Shown here: positions 7,166-16,400 of the stretch, in pieces
Layout: each line of letters starts with the position of its first letter
Numbering within the stretch: the first letter of the stretch is position 1
Source: Oscillospiraceae bacterium
Lineage (GTDB): Bacteria > Bacillota > Clostridia > Oscillospirales > Oscillospiraceae
DNA length: 64,000 nucleotides
Reading direction: 5' to 3'
Assembly (NCBI GenBank): GCA_902781745.1
Contig: CACZKM010000003.1
Span: forward strand, 1 to 64,000
The notes under the pieces: generated by a model
What the model was told of the DNA's origin: nothing
The model's database searches: none
Seen by the model: only the letters and a program-made list of their open reading frames with translations
Position numbers and translations under genes: made by a program

Positions 7166-10090
7166 ATGAAGAAACGATTGTTTGCGATTGCACTTTGCTT
7201 CTGTATGGCATTGTCCTTATTGCCTATGGGGGCGTTTGCCGCGGAAGGAGGTACTAAGGTTTCCACATTAGATGCTCTCACGAACGCATTAAATAATGAT
7301 GGGACTATTGTGCTTGATGCAAATATTAGCACAACAAGCTTTATTTCTGTTAAAAAGAACGTGAAGCTTGACCTGAATGGTCATAAGCTAAGCAGAACAG
7401 AAAAGACGGTCATAGGCCCAGAAAGTAACGGCAGTCTCACAATTACTGACAGCAGTAGTGATAAAACGGGCTCCATTGAGAGTGGTGGAACTGCTGTTTG
7501 GGTCGATCCTGAGTGTACACTTATCCTTGAGAGTGGCACACTGAAAGGGACTTCTTATGGCGTAATTTGCCAAGGCAACTTTACTATGACTGGCGGTGCT
7601 CTGAATAGCTCAAATGCACAGGCGCTGGATATTTCCGGTAATGCTGTTGTGAATATTTCCGGAGGTACTATCACCTCTGATTCTTACGCAATTTGCTTGT
7701 TTGGAAACAGCACGTTGAACTTCTCTGGGGAGGCGTCCGCGACAAGTAAAGATGCCGCTGCTATTTCTACAAATGGCAGCAAGGAAGGCGATACAAATTA
7801 TGCCAACGGCGCCACGGTCAATATTAGCGGCGGTACGTTAACTTCCACAAACGACGGCGCAGTCTATGCGCCTGCCGGTATTTTTAATGTAACCGACGGC
7901 ACAATGACAGGCAAAACTGCTTTCTATGCAAAAGGCGGTAAAATAACAATCAGCGGCGGAACCTTTATTGGTAACGGTGAGAAAACGGCTTTTGAGCATA
8001 GTGGAAACGGTTGGAACAATACCGGCGATGCGCTTGTCGTGGAATCCTGCGATTACCCCTATAGTCCTGCAACCATTACTGTGTCAGGGGGCAATTTCAA
8101 GAGTAAGTATGCCGAAGCAGTTGCCGCTTATGCCTATGGCAATGATAAGGGCGGGAATCAAAACACTCCTGCAAATGGCTTCCTCTCCGGCGGTTACTTC
8201 TCTACGGTGCCCAATGAGAAATATGTCGCTACCGGCTATCAAGTAGTTGAAAACGATGGCACGAACAGCAAGGCACCCAAGACCGACTACCCCTATATGA
8301 TTGGGATGGAAAAAGGCGCTGAAGAAGCGGCTAAAGAAGTTGCTGTGACACCCGCTACTGCGTCGGCTGACCCCGATGTTACGGTATCAGCGACCGAAAA
8401 CAAAGAAAAAGCAGAAGCCGCAGCACAGAGTGTTACGGGCGCAGACAAAGTGAGCACAACGGACGTTCAAAAGGATAATGATAAAAATACAGCAAAAGGT
8501 AAGCTGATTGAAAATAATCTCGTCTCCTTTAGCGCAACGAAGGGGAGTGACGGGAAGTGGACCTATTCTTTGGCGGAAGATACTGCTATTTATGTCGTCT
8601 ATGAGACATATTTCGTAGTGGATGCAAAAGAGTATGACACAACCAATAAAACCATCACACTTGACATCAAGCCGAAGTGCGATGTGATTGCTGTGGTGGG
8701 TGGTACAAATGCACCTACAGCGGATCAAATTGATGAAAGCAACAGTGTGACGCTTGAAACAAGAGATGTTACGGTGAATGAGCCCGTCGAGATTTCCATC
8801 GACGTGACCGGGCTGTTCACCGCAGGTGACACTGTTTGGGTCAAGCACACGACTGAAGCAGGGAAGACCTTCCTCTATGAAGGTGCCGTCAAAGATGAAA
8901 GTGGAAAGCAAATCCTCACCTTCACCAACCCCGACGGCTTCTCAACCTTCGAGATCGGCGGCACCGGTCCTGTGGCCTCCCTCTGGGCGAAGGATGCAAC
9001 GAAAGTAACGCACCAGTATGCCAGCATTAAAGACGCCTTCGATGACGCTTCCGAGGGTTGCACCGTATACATCCTTGGCACAGACACCAACCTGGCTGCG
9101 GGTACAAAGATCACCGTGAGCAAGCCGATGACGGTGGACGTGAGCAAGAAATCCGATGACTACGATAATATCGGCACATATCTCGTAGCCGATGATACAA
9201 AAGTTGTGATGGAGAAAAATGCCGCCGCGTATCAATACCTCTTCACCAAAAAGGACACCGAATCCGGCACCTCCGGCGGCGGCGGCACCACCACCTACAA
9301 GGTCAACCCGCCCGCCTCTGTGGACAACGGCACGGTAACGGTCAATCCCCAAAACGCCGCCAAGGGCAAGACCGTCACCATCACCCCCAAGCCCGACGAG
9401 GGCTACAAGGTGGACGCCGTGACCGTGACGGACAAGGACGGCAAGCCCGTGACCGTCAAGGACAACGGCGACGGAACCTACAGCTTTACCATGCCCGCCT
9501 CGGCGGTGGATGTTGCGGTTTCCTTTGCCAAGGATGAGACCCAGCCCACGACCAACGAAAAGTTCGTGGACGTGCCCAAGGACGCCTACTACCACGACGC
9601 CGTCTACTGGGCCGTGGACAAGGGCATCACCGAGGGCGTGGACGCCACCCATTTTGCCCCCGACGCCACCTGCACCCGGGCCCAGATGGTGACCTTCCTC
9701 TGGCGGGACGCCGGCCAGCCCGCGCCCACCTCCAGCGAGAACCCCTTCACCGACGTGAAGGAGGGCGCGTACTACTATGACGCCGTCCTGTGGGCGGTGG
9801 AAAAGGGGATCACCGTGGGGACCTCTTCCACCACCTTCTCCCCTGACGATACCGTCATCCGGGGCCAGGCGGTGACCTTCCTCTGGCGGTACGAGGGCAA
9901 GCCCGCCCCCACTGCCACGGAGAACCCCTTCACCGACGTGACTTCTTCCGATTACTTCTACCAGCCCGTCCTGTGGGCGGTGGAGAAGAACGTCACCGCC
10001 GGGACCTCCAAGACCACCTTCTCCCCCAAGGCCAACTGCCTGCGCAGCCAGGTGGTGACCTTCCTGTACCGGGCCGCCGGGCAGGAATAA
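7166..10090 (+). CDS. Secreted beta-helix protein with C-terminal SLH anchor
   Basis: A 974-residue cell-surface protein. A signal peptide (MKKRLFAIALCFCMALSLL, ending at AFA-AE) is followed to about residue 330 by repeated ISGG / TISGGT units typical of right-handed parallel beta-helices. A mixed beta region follows. A Bacterial-repeat domain lies at about 709-790 (GKTVTITPKPDEGYKV), and three SLH domains at about 796-974 bind secondary cell-wall polysaccharide. The ATG at 7166 follows AAGGAGGT; the ATG at 7139 would overlap this site. The first two thirds are AT-rich while the repeat/SLH module is GC-rich and closely resembles the C-terminus of the protein at 38473-40431. This suggests a variable ectodomain joined to a shared anchor. 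Ligand or substrate is unknown. Confidence 0.85.
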   Translation: MKKRLFAIALCFCMALSLLPMGAFAAEGGTKVSTLDALTNALNNDGTIVLDANISTTSFISVKKNVKLDLNGHKLSRTEKTVIGPESNGSLTITDSSSDKTGSIESGGTAVWVDPECTLILESGTLKGTSYGVICQGNFTMTGGALNSSNAQALDISGNAVVNISGGTITSDSYAICLFGNSTLNFSGEASATSKDAAAISTNGSKEGDTNYANGATVNISGGTLTSTNDGAVYAPAGIFNVTDGTMTGKTAFYAKGGKITISGGTFIGNGEKTAFEHSGNGWNNTGDALVVESCDYPYSPATITVSGGNFKSKYAEAVAAYAYGNDKGGNQNTPANGFLSGGYFSTVPNEKYVATGYQVVENDGTNSKAPKTDYPYMIGMEKGAEEAAKEVAVTPATASADPDVTVSATENKEKAEAAAQSVTGADKVSTTDVQKDNDKNTAKGKLIENNLVSFSATKGSDGKWTYSLAEDTAIYVVYETYFVVDAKEYDTTNKTITLDIKPKCDVIAVVGGTNAPTADQIDESNSVTLETRDVTVNEPVEISIDVTGLFTAGDTVWVKHTTEAGKTFLYEGAVKDESGKQILTFTNPDGFSTFEIGGTGPVASLWAKDATKVTHQYASIKDAFDDASEGCTVYILGTDTNLAAGTKITVSKPMTVDVSKKSDDYDNIGTYLVADDTKVVMEKNAAAYQYLFTKKDTESGTSGGGGTTTYKVNPPASVDNGTVTVNPQNAAKGKTVTITPKPDEGYKVDAVTVTDKDGKPVTVKDNGDGTYSFTMPASAVDVAVSFAKDETQPTTNEKFVDVPKDAYYHDAVYWAVDKGITEGVDATHFAPDATCTRAQMVTFLWRDAGQPAPTSSENPFTDVKEGAYYYDAVLWAVEKGITVGTSSTTFSPDDTVIRGQAVTFLWRYEGKPAPTATENPFTDVTSSDYFYQPVLWAVEKNVTAGTSKTTFSPKANCLRSQVVTFLYRAAGQE

Positions 10091-10125
10091 CGGAACCGAA
10101 AACGTGACTTGACCGAATGAAACGA

Positions 10126-10159
10126 CCCCGGCCCCCGCTTTCGCGGGGGCCGGGGTTTT
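10126..10159 (+). terminator. Strong terminator after the beta-helix SLH gene
   Basis: 13-bp stem CCCCGGCCCCCGC / GCGGGGGCCGGGG with a TTTC loop, followed by TTTTG. Confidence 0.9.
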
Positions 10160-10209
10160 GATTTGTAGTATTGGGATCACTGTCGGTGGGATAGAACAGC
10201 ACTTCCAGT

Positions 10210-10335
10210 CTCCCCCTCATCCGCCCCTTCGGGGCACCTTCCCCCCAGGGGGAAGGCTCTGGGGTATCCCTTCACAATAGCCTTCTCCTTGAGGAGAAGG
10301 TGGCCGAGCGAAGCGAGGTCGGATGAGGTGGAAAC
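10210..10335. repeat. Short MITE-like repeat, copy 1
   Basis: About 126 bp with inverted ends: TCCCCCTCATCCG at the left and CGGATGAGGTGGAAAC at the right. Inside are two palindromic arms, CCCCTTCGGGGC next to CCTTCCCCC...GGGGGAAGG, and CCTTCTCC...GGAGAAGG next to GCGAAGCGAGG. The same arms occur at 25450-25627 and 51541-51725. It has no coding capacity. Confidence 0.75.
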
Positions 10336-10373
10336 GTCGCAGTTATCACTATCATAACGAGAAATCCGCCCCC

Positions 10374-11204
10374 TCAGTACACCCCATCCAGCCTCCGGAT
10401 CAGCTCCGCCACGCAGCTCTCGTTGCAGGAGGGCAGGATCACCGCCCCCCAGTCCTTCACCTCGTCGTAGCAGTCCGCCGGGGCGAAGGGGATGGCAGAC
10501 ACCGCCAGCATGGGGATGTCGTTGATGCCGTTGCCCACGCAGTAGATGTGGTCCGGGGCGATGCCCAGACCCTCCGCCACCCGCTGGACGCACAGGCCCT
10601 TGTTGGCCCCCTTGGCGGTGACCTCCAGCAGGTAGGGGTTGGAGAAGGTGATCTCATACCGGTCCGCGAACCGGGTCAGGAGATAGTCCTCCACCGCCAT
10701 GAGGTACTGGGGGTCCACGTGCTGGAGGATGACCTTGATCCAGGGGGTGGGCATTTGGCTGATCTGGCGGGGGATGCCTGTCAGGCGGCAGCGCTTGAGG
10801 TGCTTCTCCGTGGCCAGGTTGGCCCGGAAGGTGTAGACGGTCTCCTCCCCGTCCTCCTCCTGGTGGTAGGCCTCGAAGCCCGCCTCGGGAAAGGAGGCGC
10901 AGACCTCCTCCAGGTGGCCGGGGATGGTGTCGGGCAGGACCCGCTGCCACAGGGTCTTCCCGGCGGCAAAGTCGTGGATCACCGCCCCGTTGGCCAGGAT
11001 CACCGGAGAGTTCACCGGCAGGCGCTCCAGCTCCATCTGGATGGAGAAGTTTTTCAGGGACCGGCCCGTGGAGATGGTGAAGGTCCCTCCCTCCCGGAGG
11101 AAGTAGCCGATGGCCTCCCGGTTTTCCCGGGAAATGCTCAGGCGCCTGTCATACAGGGTGTCGTCGTAGTCCGAGGCCAGCAGGACCCCGTCGAATTTGC
11201 CCAT
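10374..11204 (-). CDS. Cof-type HAD-superfamily hydrolase
   Basis: A 276-residue cytoplasmic phosphatase of HAD class IIB. Motif I is DYDDTL with the nucleophile Asp12, motif II is the Ser/Thr of FTISTGRS, and the C-terminal metal site is GNGINDIPM. A C2-type cap lies between motifs II and III. The start at 11204 (MGKFDG) is preceded by AAAGGAGGAAGG; the ATG at 11243 is not. Members dephosphorylate sugar phosphates, flavin precursors or similar metabolites, and the substrate cannot be told from sequence. It lies after rluD in the same direction but with its own ribosome-binding site and a ~48-base gap. Confidence 0.88.
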   Translation of the reverse strand: MGKFDGVLLASDYDDTLYDRRLSISRENREAIGYFLREGGTFTISTGRSLKNFSIQMELERLPVNSPVILANGAVIHDFAAGKTLWQRVLPDTIPGHLEEVCASFPEAGFEAYHQEEDGEETVYTFRANLATEKHLKRCRLTGIPRQISQMPTPWIKVILQHVDPQYLMAVEDYLLTRFADRYEITFSNPYLLEVTAKGANKGLCVQRVAEGLGIAPDHIYCVGNGINDIPMLAVSAIPFAPADCYDEVKDWGAVILPSCNESCVAELIRRLDGVY

Positions 11205-11252
11205 GACGCCTTCCTCCTTTCCGCCCAGGTTTGAAATCAACATTTGTGCATT

Positions 11253-12167
11253 TTACTGCAAATTGGCGCACCTTGTCAAGGTGGCGGTGAAATAGTCGGG
11301 CAGAGGGCTCTCCACGGTGATCCGCTCCCCGGTCCGGGGGTGGAGGAAGGAGAGCCGCCGGGCGTGGAGGCACTGGCCGGCCAGCTCCGGGAAGCCCTTC
11401 CGCACCCCGCCGTACACCGGGTCCCCCAGGACGGGGTGGCCCAGGTGGGCCAGGTGGACCCGGATCTGGTGGGTCCGGCCGGTCTCCAGTCGGCATTGCA
11501 GATGGGTGTAGCCGGAGAAGCGCTCCAGCACCGTCCAGTGGGTGACGGCCCGCTTGCCCGTCATGTGGTTCACCGCCATGCGCTTCCGGTCGGTCTGGTG
11601 CCGGGCAATGGGCAGGTCCACGGTGCCTGTGTCCTCCTTGAAGCCCCCCACCGCCACCGCCTCATACTCCCGGTAGAGGGAGTGGTCCTTGAGCTGGTCG
11701 GCCAGGGCCAGGTGGGCCGTGTCGTTTTTGGCGGCGATGAGCAGGCCGCTGGTGTCCCGGTCGATGCGGTGGACGATGCCCGGGCGGATGACCCCGTTGA
11801 TCCCCGACAGGCTCCCGCCGCAGTGGTGGAGCAGGGCGTTGACCAGGGTGCCGTCGGGGTGGCCGGGGGCGGGGTGGACCACCAGGCCCACGGGCTTGTT
11901 GACCACGATGACGTCCTCGTCCTCGAAGACCACGTCCAGGGGGATGTCCTGGGGGACGGCCTCCAGGGGCACCGGGTCGGGGATGACCACGGTGATCTGA
12001 TCCCCGATGTCCAGCCTCTGGTTTTTCTTCAGGGGCTTGCCCTCCCGGTAGACCCGCCCCTCCTCCAGGAGCTTCTGGGCGGCGGACCGGGTCAGGTCGG
12101 GGAGGACCTTGGCCAGGAAGAGGTCCGCCCGCTGGCCGTGCTGCTGGGCGGTGAGGTGGATGGTCAT
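11253..12167 (-). CDS. rluD: RluA/RluD-family 23S rRNA pseudouridine synthase
   Basis: A 304-residue enzyme that isomerises uridine to pseudouridine, probably in large-subunit rRNA. The N-terminus (about 12-75) is an S4 RNA-binding domain. The catalytic domain contains VNKPVGLVVHPA and the active-site motif HRIDRDTSGL, with Asp136 as the expected catalytic residue, then GRTHQIRVHL. Its start overlaps the lspA stop by four bases, so the two are translationally coupled, as in many Firmicutes. The assignment to RluD rather than another RluA-family member rests on the S4 domain and the neighbour lspA. Confidence 0.92.
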   Translation of the reverse strand: MTIHLTAQQHGQRADLFLAKVLPDLTRSAAQKLLEEGRVYREGKPLKKNQRLDIGDQITVVIPDPVPLEAVPQDIPLDVVFEDEDVIVVNKPVGLVVHPAPGHPDGTLVNALLHHCGGSLSGINGVIRPGIVHRIDRDTSGLLIAAKNDTAHLALADQLKDHSLYREYEAVAVGGFKEDTGTVDLPIARHQTDRKRMAVNHMTGKRAVTHWTVLERFSGYTHLQCRLETGRTHQIRVHLAHLGHPVLGDPVYGGVRKGFPELAGQCLHARRLSFLHPRTGERITVESPLPDYFTATLTRCANLQ

Positions 12168-12619
12168 GGCCTGGCCTCCTTCTCTCCGGTGAAGAGGACG
12201 GTGAGCACCAGCAGCACGCCGCCGATGACCACGCCGATGTCCGCCACGTTGAAGACGGGGAAGTGCATGAAGGTGGTCTCGAACATATCGGTGACGTAGC
12301 CGAAGGCCAGCCGGTCGATGAAGTTCCCCGCCGCCCCCGCCAGGAGGAGGGACAGGGAGAACATCCCCAGCCGGGTGGGCAGCACCCGCCGGACCAGGAG
12401 GACCAGCAGCACCACCGTGGCCACCCCGGATAGGACCGTCAGCAGCCAGGTGGCGGAGCTGAAAATGGAAAAGGCCGCGCCGGTGTTGCGGATGTAGGTC
12501 AGGTCAAAGCCCGGCAGGAAGGGCTGGCTGGTGTGCAGGGGGATGGCCGCCCGCACCAGGAACTTGACCCCCTGGTCCAGGGCCACCCACACCGCGGCGA
12601 AGATGAGGTAACCGATCAT
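12164..12619 (-). CDS. lspA: Lipoprotein signal peptidase (signal peptidase II)
   Basis: A 151-residue integral membrane aspartic protease that removes signal peptides from diacylated prolipoproteins, such as the BMP-type lipoprotein at 37.2 kb. It has four hydrophobic segments, NTGAAFS in the first conserved block, and the catalytic aspartates in GNFIDR and FNVADIGV. The start follows AGGAGGACACACA. It precedes rluD with a four-base overlap. Confidence 0.95.
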   Translation of the reverse strand: MIGYLIFAAVWVALDQGVKFLVRAAIPLHTSQPFLPGFDLTYIRNTGAAFSIFSSATWLLTVLSGVATVVLLVLLVRRVLPTRLGMFSLSLLLAGAAGNFIDRLAFGYVTDMFETTFMHFPVFNVADIGVVIGGVLLVLTVLFTGEKEARP

Positions 12620-12649
12620 TGTGTGTCCTCCTCATGGGTGGTAGGGAAA

Positions 12650-12673
12650 GCGGCCGGCCCTACGGCCGGCCGC
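12650..12673 (-). terminator. Possible terminator after ileS
   Basis: 10-bp perfect stem GCGGCCGGCC / GGCCGGCCGC with a 4-base loop. The T-run on the minus strand is short (TTT), so termination may be partial and lspA-rluD could receive read-through. Confidence 0.5.
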
Positions 12674-12701
12674 TTGGTATCGTTTCTGTTGTGTCAGGGG
12701 C

Positions 12702-15452
12702 TCAGCCCAAAACGCCTGCGCACCGGGGGCACAGACCGTCGCTGTTCACGGTGGGCAGCACCTTCCAGCAGCGCTGGCACTTCTCGCCGGGGGCGGGGGT
12801 GACGGAGGCGGCGATGGCGTCCCCCACAGTCACCGCAGCCTGGGAGACGATGAGCAGGTCCGCCAGGGCCTCGGGGTCCATGTCCGCCAGGAAGGCGTCC
12901 TCAGCGGGGACGGTGAGGGCGATGGCGCCCTCCAGGCTCTTGCCCACCTGCTTCTCCTTCCGGGCGGTCTCCAGCACGCCGTTGACCACGTCCTTGACCT
13001 CGATGATCTTGTCCCACTTGGCCATGGCGGCCTCGTCCAGGGCGTAGTCCGCGAAGGGCTGGTTCATGTCGTTGAAGAGGACGTTCCGGGCGTCGTCGCC
13101 GGCGCGGTGGGGCATCTCCTGCCAGATCTCGTCGCCGGTGAAGCAGAGGATGGGGGCCATGAGCTTGGTCATGGTGTCCAGGATGAGGTAGAGGGCGGTC
13201 TGGGCGGAGCGGCGGAGCCGGTCGTCCTTGCCCTCGCAGTACAGGCGGTCCTTGATGATGTCCAGGTAGAAGTTGGACATCTCCACCACGCAGAAGTCGT
13301 TGACGGCGTGGGTGATGACGGAGAACTCGTAATCGTCATAGGCCTGGAAGCACCGGGTAATCAGAGCGTTCAGCCGGGTGATGGCCCAGCGGTCCAGCTC
13401 CTCCATGTCGGCGGGGGCCACCAGGGTGTTGGGGTCGAAGCCGTCCAGGTTGCCCAGGCAGTACCGGGCGGTGTTGCGGAACTTCAGGTAGTTCTGGGAG
13501 AGCTGCTTGAAGATCTTGTCGGAGCAGCGCACGTCGGCGTGGTAGTCGGCGGAGGCGGCCCACAGGCGCAGCAGGTCCGCGCCGTACTTGTTCATGATCT
13601 CGTAGGGGTCCATGCCGTTGCCCAGGGACTTGTGCATGGCTTTGCCCTCGCCGTCCACGGTCCAGCCGTGGGTGAGGCACTCCTTGAAGGGGGCCTGGGC
13701 AACGCCGGTGGAGCCCACCGCCGTCAGCAGGGCCGCCTGGAACCAGCCGCGATACTGATCCAGACCCTCCATGTACATATCGGCAGGCCAGAAGCCCTGG
13801 TCCTTCTTCATGGCGGCCACGTGGGAGGAGCCGGAGTCGAACCAGCCGTCCAGGGTGTCCTGCTCGCTGGTGAAGCCGTTGGACTTGCCGCAGTGAGGGC
13901 AGGTGAAGCCGGCGGGGAGGATGTCCATGGCGGTCTTCTCAAACCAGGCGTTGGAGCCCTCCTTGCCGAAGAGGTCGGAGATGATCTGAATGGTCTCGTC
14001 GGTGACGATGGGCTTGCCGCAGTCGTCGCAGTAGACCACGGGGATGGGCAGGCCCCATCTTCTCTGCCGGGAGATGCACCAGTCGGTGCGCTCCCGGACC
14101 ATGGCCTTCATCCGGTCCAGGCCCCAGGCGGGGACCCAGCGGACGGCCTCGCAGGCGTCGCAGGCGGCGTCCTTGAAGGACTCCACGGAGCAGAACCACT
14201 GGGGGGTGGCCCGGAAGATGATGGGCTTCTTGCACCGCCAGCAGTGGGGATAGGAGTGGGTGATCTCCTCGGAGGCGAAGAGGACGCCGCTCTCCTTCAT
14301 GTCCGCCAGGATGACGGGGTTGGAGGCCTCGGTCTTCAGACCGGCGTACTTGCCGGCGTAGTCGGTGTGCCGGCCCTGGTCGTCCACGGGGACCACCATG
14401 TCCATGCCGTAGCGCTTGCAGGTCTGGTAGTCGTCGGCGCCGAAGCCGGGGGCGGTGTGGACGCAGCCGGTGCCGGAGTCCATGGTGACGTAGTCCGCCA
14501 GCACCAGCCGGGAGGTCTTGGGCAGGAAGGGGTGGTCGGCCAGCATATTCTCGAAGAAGGCGCCGGGGTGGCTCTCCACGATCTCATAGTCGGGGTGGCC
14601 GCCGATGGTCATGACCTTCTCGGTGAGGGCACGGGCCATGATGTAGGTCTCGCCGTTGTCCTGGGCCTTCACCAGCACATACTCCTCGTCGGGGTGGAGG
14701 GCGATGGCCAGGTTGCCGGGGAGGGTCCAGATGGTGGTGGTCCAGATGACGAAGAAGGTGGACGCCTTGTCCGCCCCGGGGAGCTTGCCCTGGTCGTCCT
14801 TCAGGGGGAACTTGACGAAGGCGGTGGTGCAGGGGTCGTCCTGGTACTCGATCTCGGCCTCGGCCAGGGCGGTCTCGTCGTGGGGGCACCAGTACACGGG
14901 CTTGAGGCCCTTGTAGATGTAGCCCTTCTTGAACATCTCCCCGAAGACCTTCACCTCCTCGGCCTCAAAGCCGGGGTTCATGGTCAGGTAGGGGTGCTCC
15001 CAGTCCCCCACGACGCCCATCCGCTGGAAGCCCTCGGCCTGGATGTCCACGTACTTCTGGGCGAAGGCGTGGCAGGCGGAGCGGAACTCGGGCACGGGCA
15101 TCTTCTTGTGGTTGAGCTTGTTCTGCTTGATGATGGCGGACTCGATGGGCATGCCGTGGTTGTCCCAGCCGGGGATATAGGGGGTGTAGTAGCCCCGCAT
15201 GGCGTAGGACCGGACGATGATGTCCTTGATGGACTTGTTCAGGGCGTGCCCCATGTGGAGGGCGCCGTTGGAGAAGGGAGGGCCGTCGTGGAGGGAGAAC
15301 CGGGGCTTGCCCTGGTTCTTCTTCAGCAGCTCGCCGTAGATGTCGATCTTCTTCCACCGCTCCAGCATCTCGGGCTCCCGCTTGGGCAGGCCCGCCCGCA
15401 TGGGGAAGTCGGTCTTCGGCAGGTTGATGGTAGCGTTATAATCCTGGGCCAT
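12702..15452 (-). CDS. ileS: Isoleucyl-tRNA synthetase
   Basis: Class I aminoacyl-tRNA synthetase, 916 residues from the ATG at 15452. The HIGH motif appears as HMGH (GALHMGHALN), the KMSKS motif as MHKSLGN, and the C-terminus carries a four-Cys zinc finger (CQRCW ... CPRCAG). The central region is the editing domain. A TTG two codons upstream, at 15458, is four bases from AGAGGA and is an alternative start. The gene sits in the usual Gram-positive order divIVA-ileS-lspA. No T-box is visible in the ~100-base leader. Confidence 0.97.
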   Translation of the reverse strand: MAQDYNATINLPKTDFPMRAGLPKREPEMLERWKKIDIYGELLKKNQGKPRFSLHDGPPFSNGALHMGHALNKSIKDIIVRSYAMRGYYTPYIPGWDNHGMPIESAIIKQNKLNHKKMPVPEFRSACHAFAQKYVDIQAEGFQRMGVVGDWEHPYLTMNPGFEAEEVKVFGEMFKKGYIYKGLKPVYWCPHDETALAEAEIEYQDDPCTTAFVKFPLKDDQGKLPGADKASTFFVIWTTTIWTLPGNLAIALHPDEEYVLVKAQDNGETYIMARALTEKVMTIGGHPDYEIVESHPGAFFENMLADHPFLPKTSRLVLADYVTMDSGTGCVHTAPGFGADDYQTCKRYGMDMVVPVDDQGRHTDYAGKYAGLKTEASNPVILADMKESGVLFASEEITHSYPHCWRCKKPIIFRATPQWFCSVESFKDAACDACEAVRWVPAWGLDRMKAMVRERTDWCISRQRRWGLPIPVVYCDDCGKPIVTDETIQIISDLFGKEGSNAWFEKTAMDILPAGFTCPHCGKSNGFTSEQDTLDGWFDSGSSHVAAMKKDQGFWPADMYMEGLDQYRGWFQAALLTAVGSTGVAQAPFKECLTHGWTVDGEGKAMHKSLGNGMDPYEIMNKYGADLLRLWAASADYHADVRCSDKIFKQLSQNYLKFRNTARYCLGNLDGFDPNTLVAPADMEELDRWAITRLNALITRCFQAYDDYEFSVITHAVNDFCVVEMSNFYLDIIKDRLYCEGKDDRLRRSAQTALYLILDTMTKLMAPILCFTGDEIWQEMPHRAGDDARNVLFNDMNQPFADYALDEAAMAKWDKIIEVKDVVNGVLETARKEKQVGKSLEGAIALTVPAEDAFLADMDPEALADLLIVSQAAVTVGDAIAASVTPAPGEKCQRCWKVLPTVNSDGLCPRCAGVLG

Positions 15453-15570
15453 TTTCAATCATTCCTCTTCCTGTTTCTAGTTGGTCCCCATGGGGGCACC
15501 CCGCGCGGCGGACAAGCCGGCCCGCCGGGCAGTCTTTCCCGTCCAAAGCCCAAGGGGCGCCGGACCGGTG

Positions 15571-15600
15571 ATATAACACGAAGGAACCTGCCCGTGTCAA
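15571..15600 (-). promoter_or_regulatory. ileS promoter
   Basis: TTGACA, an 18-base spacer and TTATAT. The promoter overlaps the terminator hairpin of divIVA. Confidence 0.65.
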
Positions 15601-15612
15601 CGGCCAGGTTCC
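15583..15612 (-). terminator. Probable terminator of the divIVA operon
   Basis: 8-bp perfect stem GGAACCTG / CAGGTTCC with a 14-base loop, followed on the minus strand by TTCGTGTT. The loop contains the -35 box of the ileS promoter. Confidence 0.5.
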
Positions 15613-15643
15613 GTGTGGTCTTCCTGTGTGGTTCCCGCGGGTG

Positions 15644-16342
15644 TTATTCCGCCTCGTCCTCGTCGAACTGGATCTGGTCGAAGACGCGGGTCTCGCTCAG
15701 GTCCTGGCCCTCGGCCTCCTTGGCCGGCTCGCTCACCGGCTGGAAGGTCTGGGTGGCCTGGGGATCGGGCTCCGGGGCCGCCTCCGGCTGGGGGGCGGGC
15801 TGGGCCTCGGCCTCCTTCCGGGCCTGCACGTCGGCGGCGGTCAGGGAGGAGAGGCTGCCGATGTAGGTCAGCTCCTGGGTGTAGAGCTCCTTGAGCTTGG
15901 CCACATAGGCCGTGGTGGCGGCCCGGGCGGCCTCCAGACGGACCTCCTCATTGGCCAGGTCGGTCCGCAGGGCGTCCAGCTTGGCCTGCTCGGCCTCCTC
16001 CTGGAGGGCCAGCTGGGCCCGCACGGCCTCGCTCTGCTCCCGGGCCTCGGTGACGGCGGCCTCGATGGCGGCGGCCTTCTTGGCCTCTCCCTCCTGGATG
16101 AGCTCGTCGGCCATCTTCTGGGCGGAGTGAAGGGCCTTGCGCATGGCGTCCTCGGTGGAGCGGTACTCCTCCACCTTGTCCACCAGCAGCTTCATTTTGC
16201 TCTTTAAGGTGGCGTTCTCCTGATACAAGGCGCCGTAGTCCTCGATCAGGGTATCCAGAAAGGTGTCTACCTGCTGGATGTTATAGCCGCCGAAGTTGGC
16301 TTTGGTAAATACGCGGGCTTCCGCCTCCTGCGGGGTCATCAT
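15644..16342 (-). CDS. divIVA: DivIVA-domain cell-division/polarity protein
   Basis: A 232-residue cytoplasmic coiled-coil protein that binds curved membrane at septa and poles and recruits division or wall-synthesis factors. The N-terminal DivIVA motif reads TPQEAEARVFTKANFGGYN, followed by VDTFLDTLIEDY. Heptad-rich Ala/Glu/Lys sequence runs from about residue 35 to 165. The C-terminus is an acidic, Pro-rich tail without clear structure. The position after yggS-sepF matches the classical ylm cluster beside the division genes. The start carries two ATGs; either could be used. Confidence 0.92.
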   Translation of the reverse strand: MMTPQEAEARVFTKANFGGYNIQQVDTFLDTLIEDYGALYQENATLKSKMKLLVDKVEEYRSTEDAMRKALHSAQKMADELIQEGEAKKAAAIEAAVTEAREQSEAVRAQLALQEEAEQAKLDALRTDLANEEVRLEAARAATTAYVAKLKELYTQELTYIGSLSSLTAADVQARKEAEAQPAPQPEAAPEPDPQATQTFQPVSEPAKEAEGQDLSETRVFDQIQFDEDEAE

Positions 16343-16400
16343 CGTAACTCACTCCAATCCCTCTATGTCTCTGCGGGAAAAAACCTGTCTGACGCTCTGC

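Noticed and set aside
15459..15570. T-box riboswitch before ileS
   Set aside because: The leader is only about 100 bases and lacks the AGGGTGGNACCGCG core.
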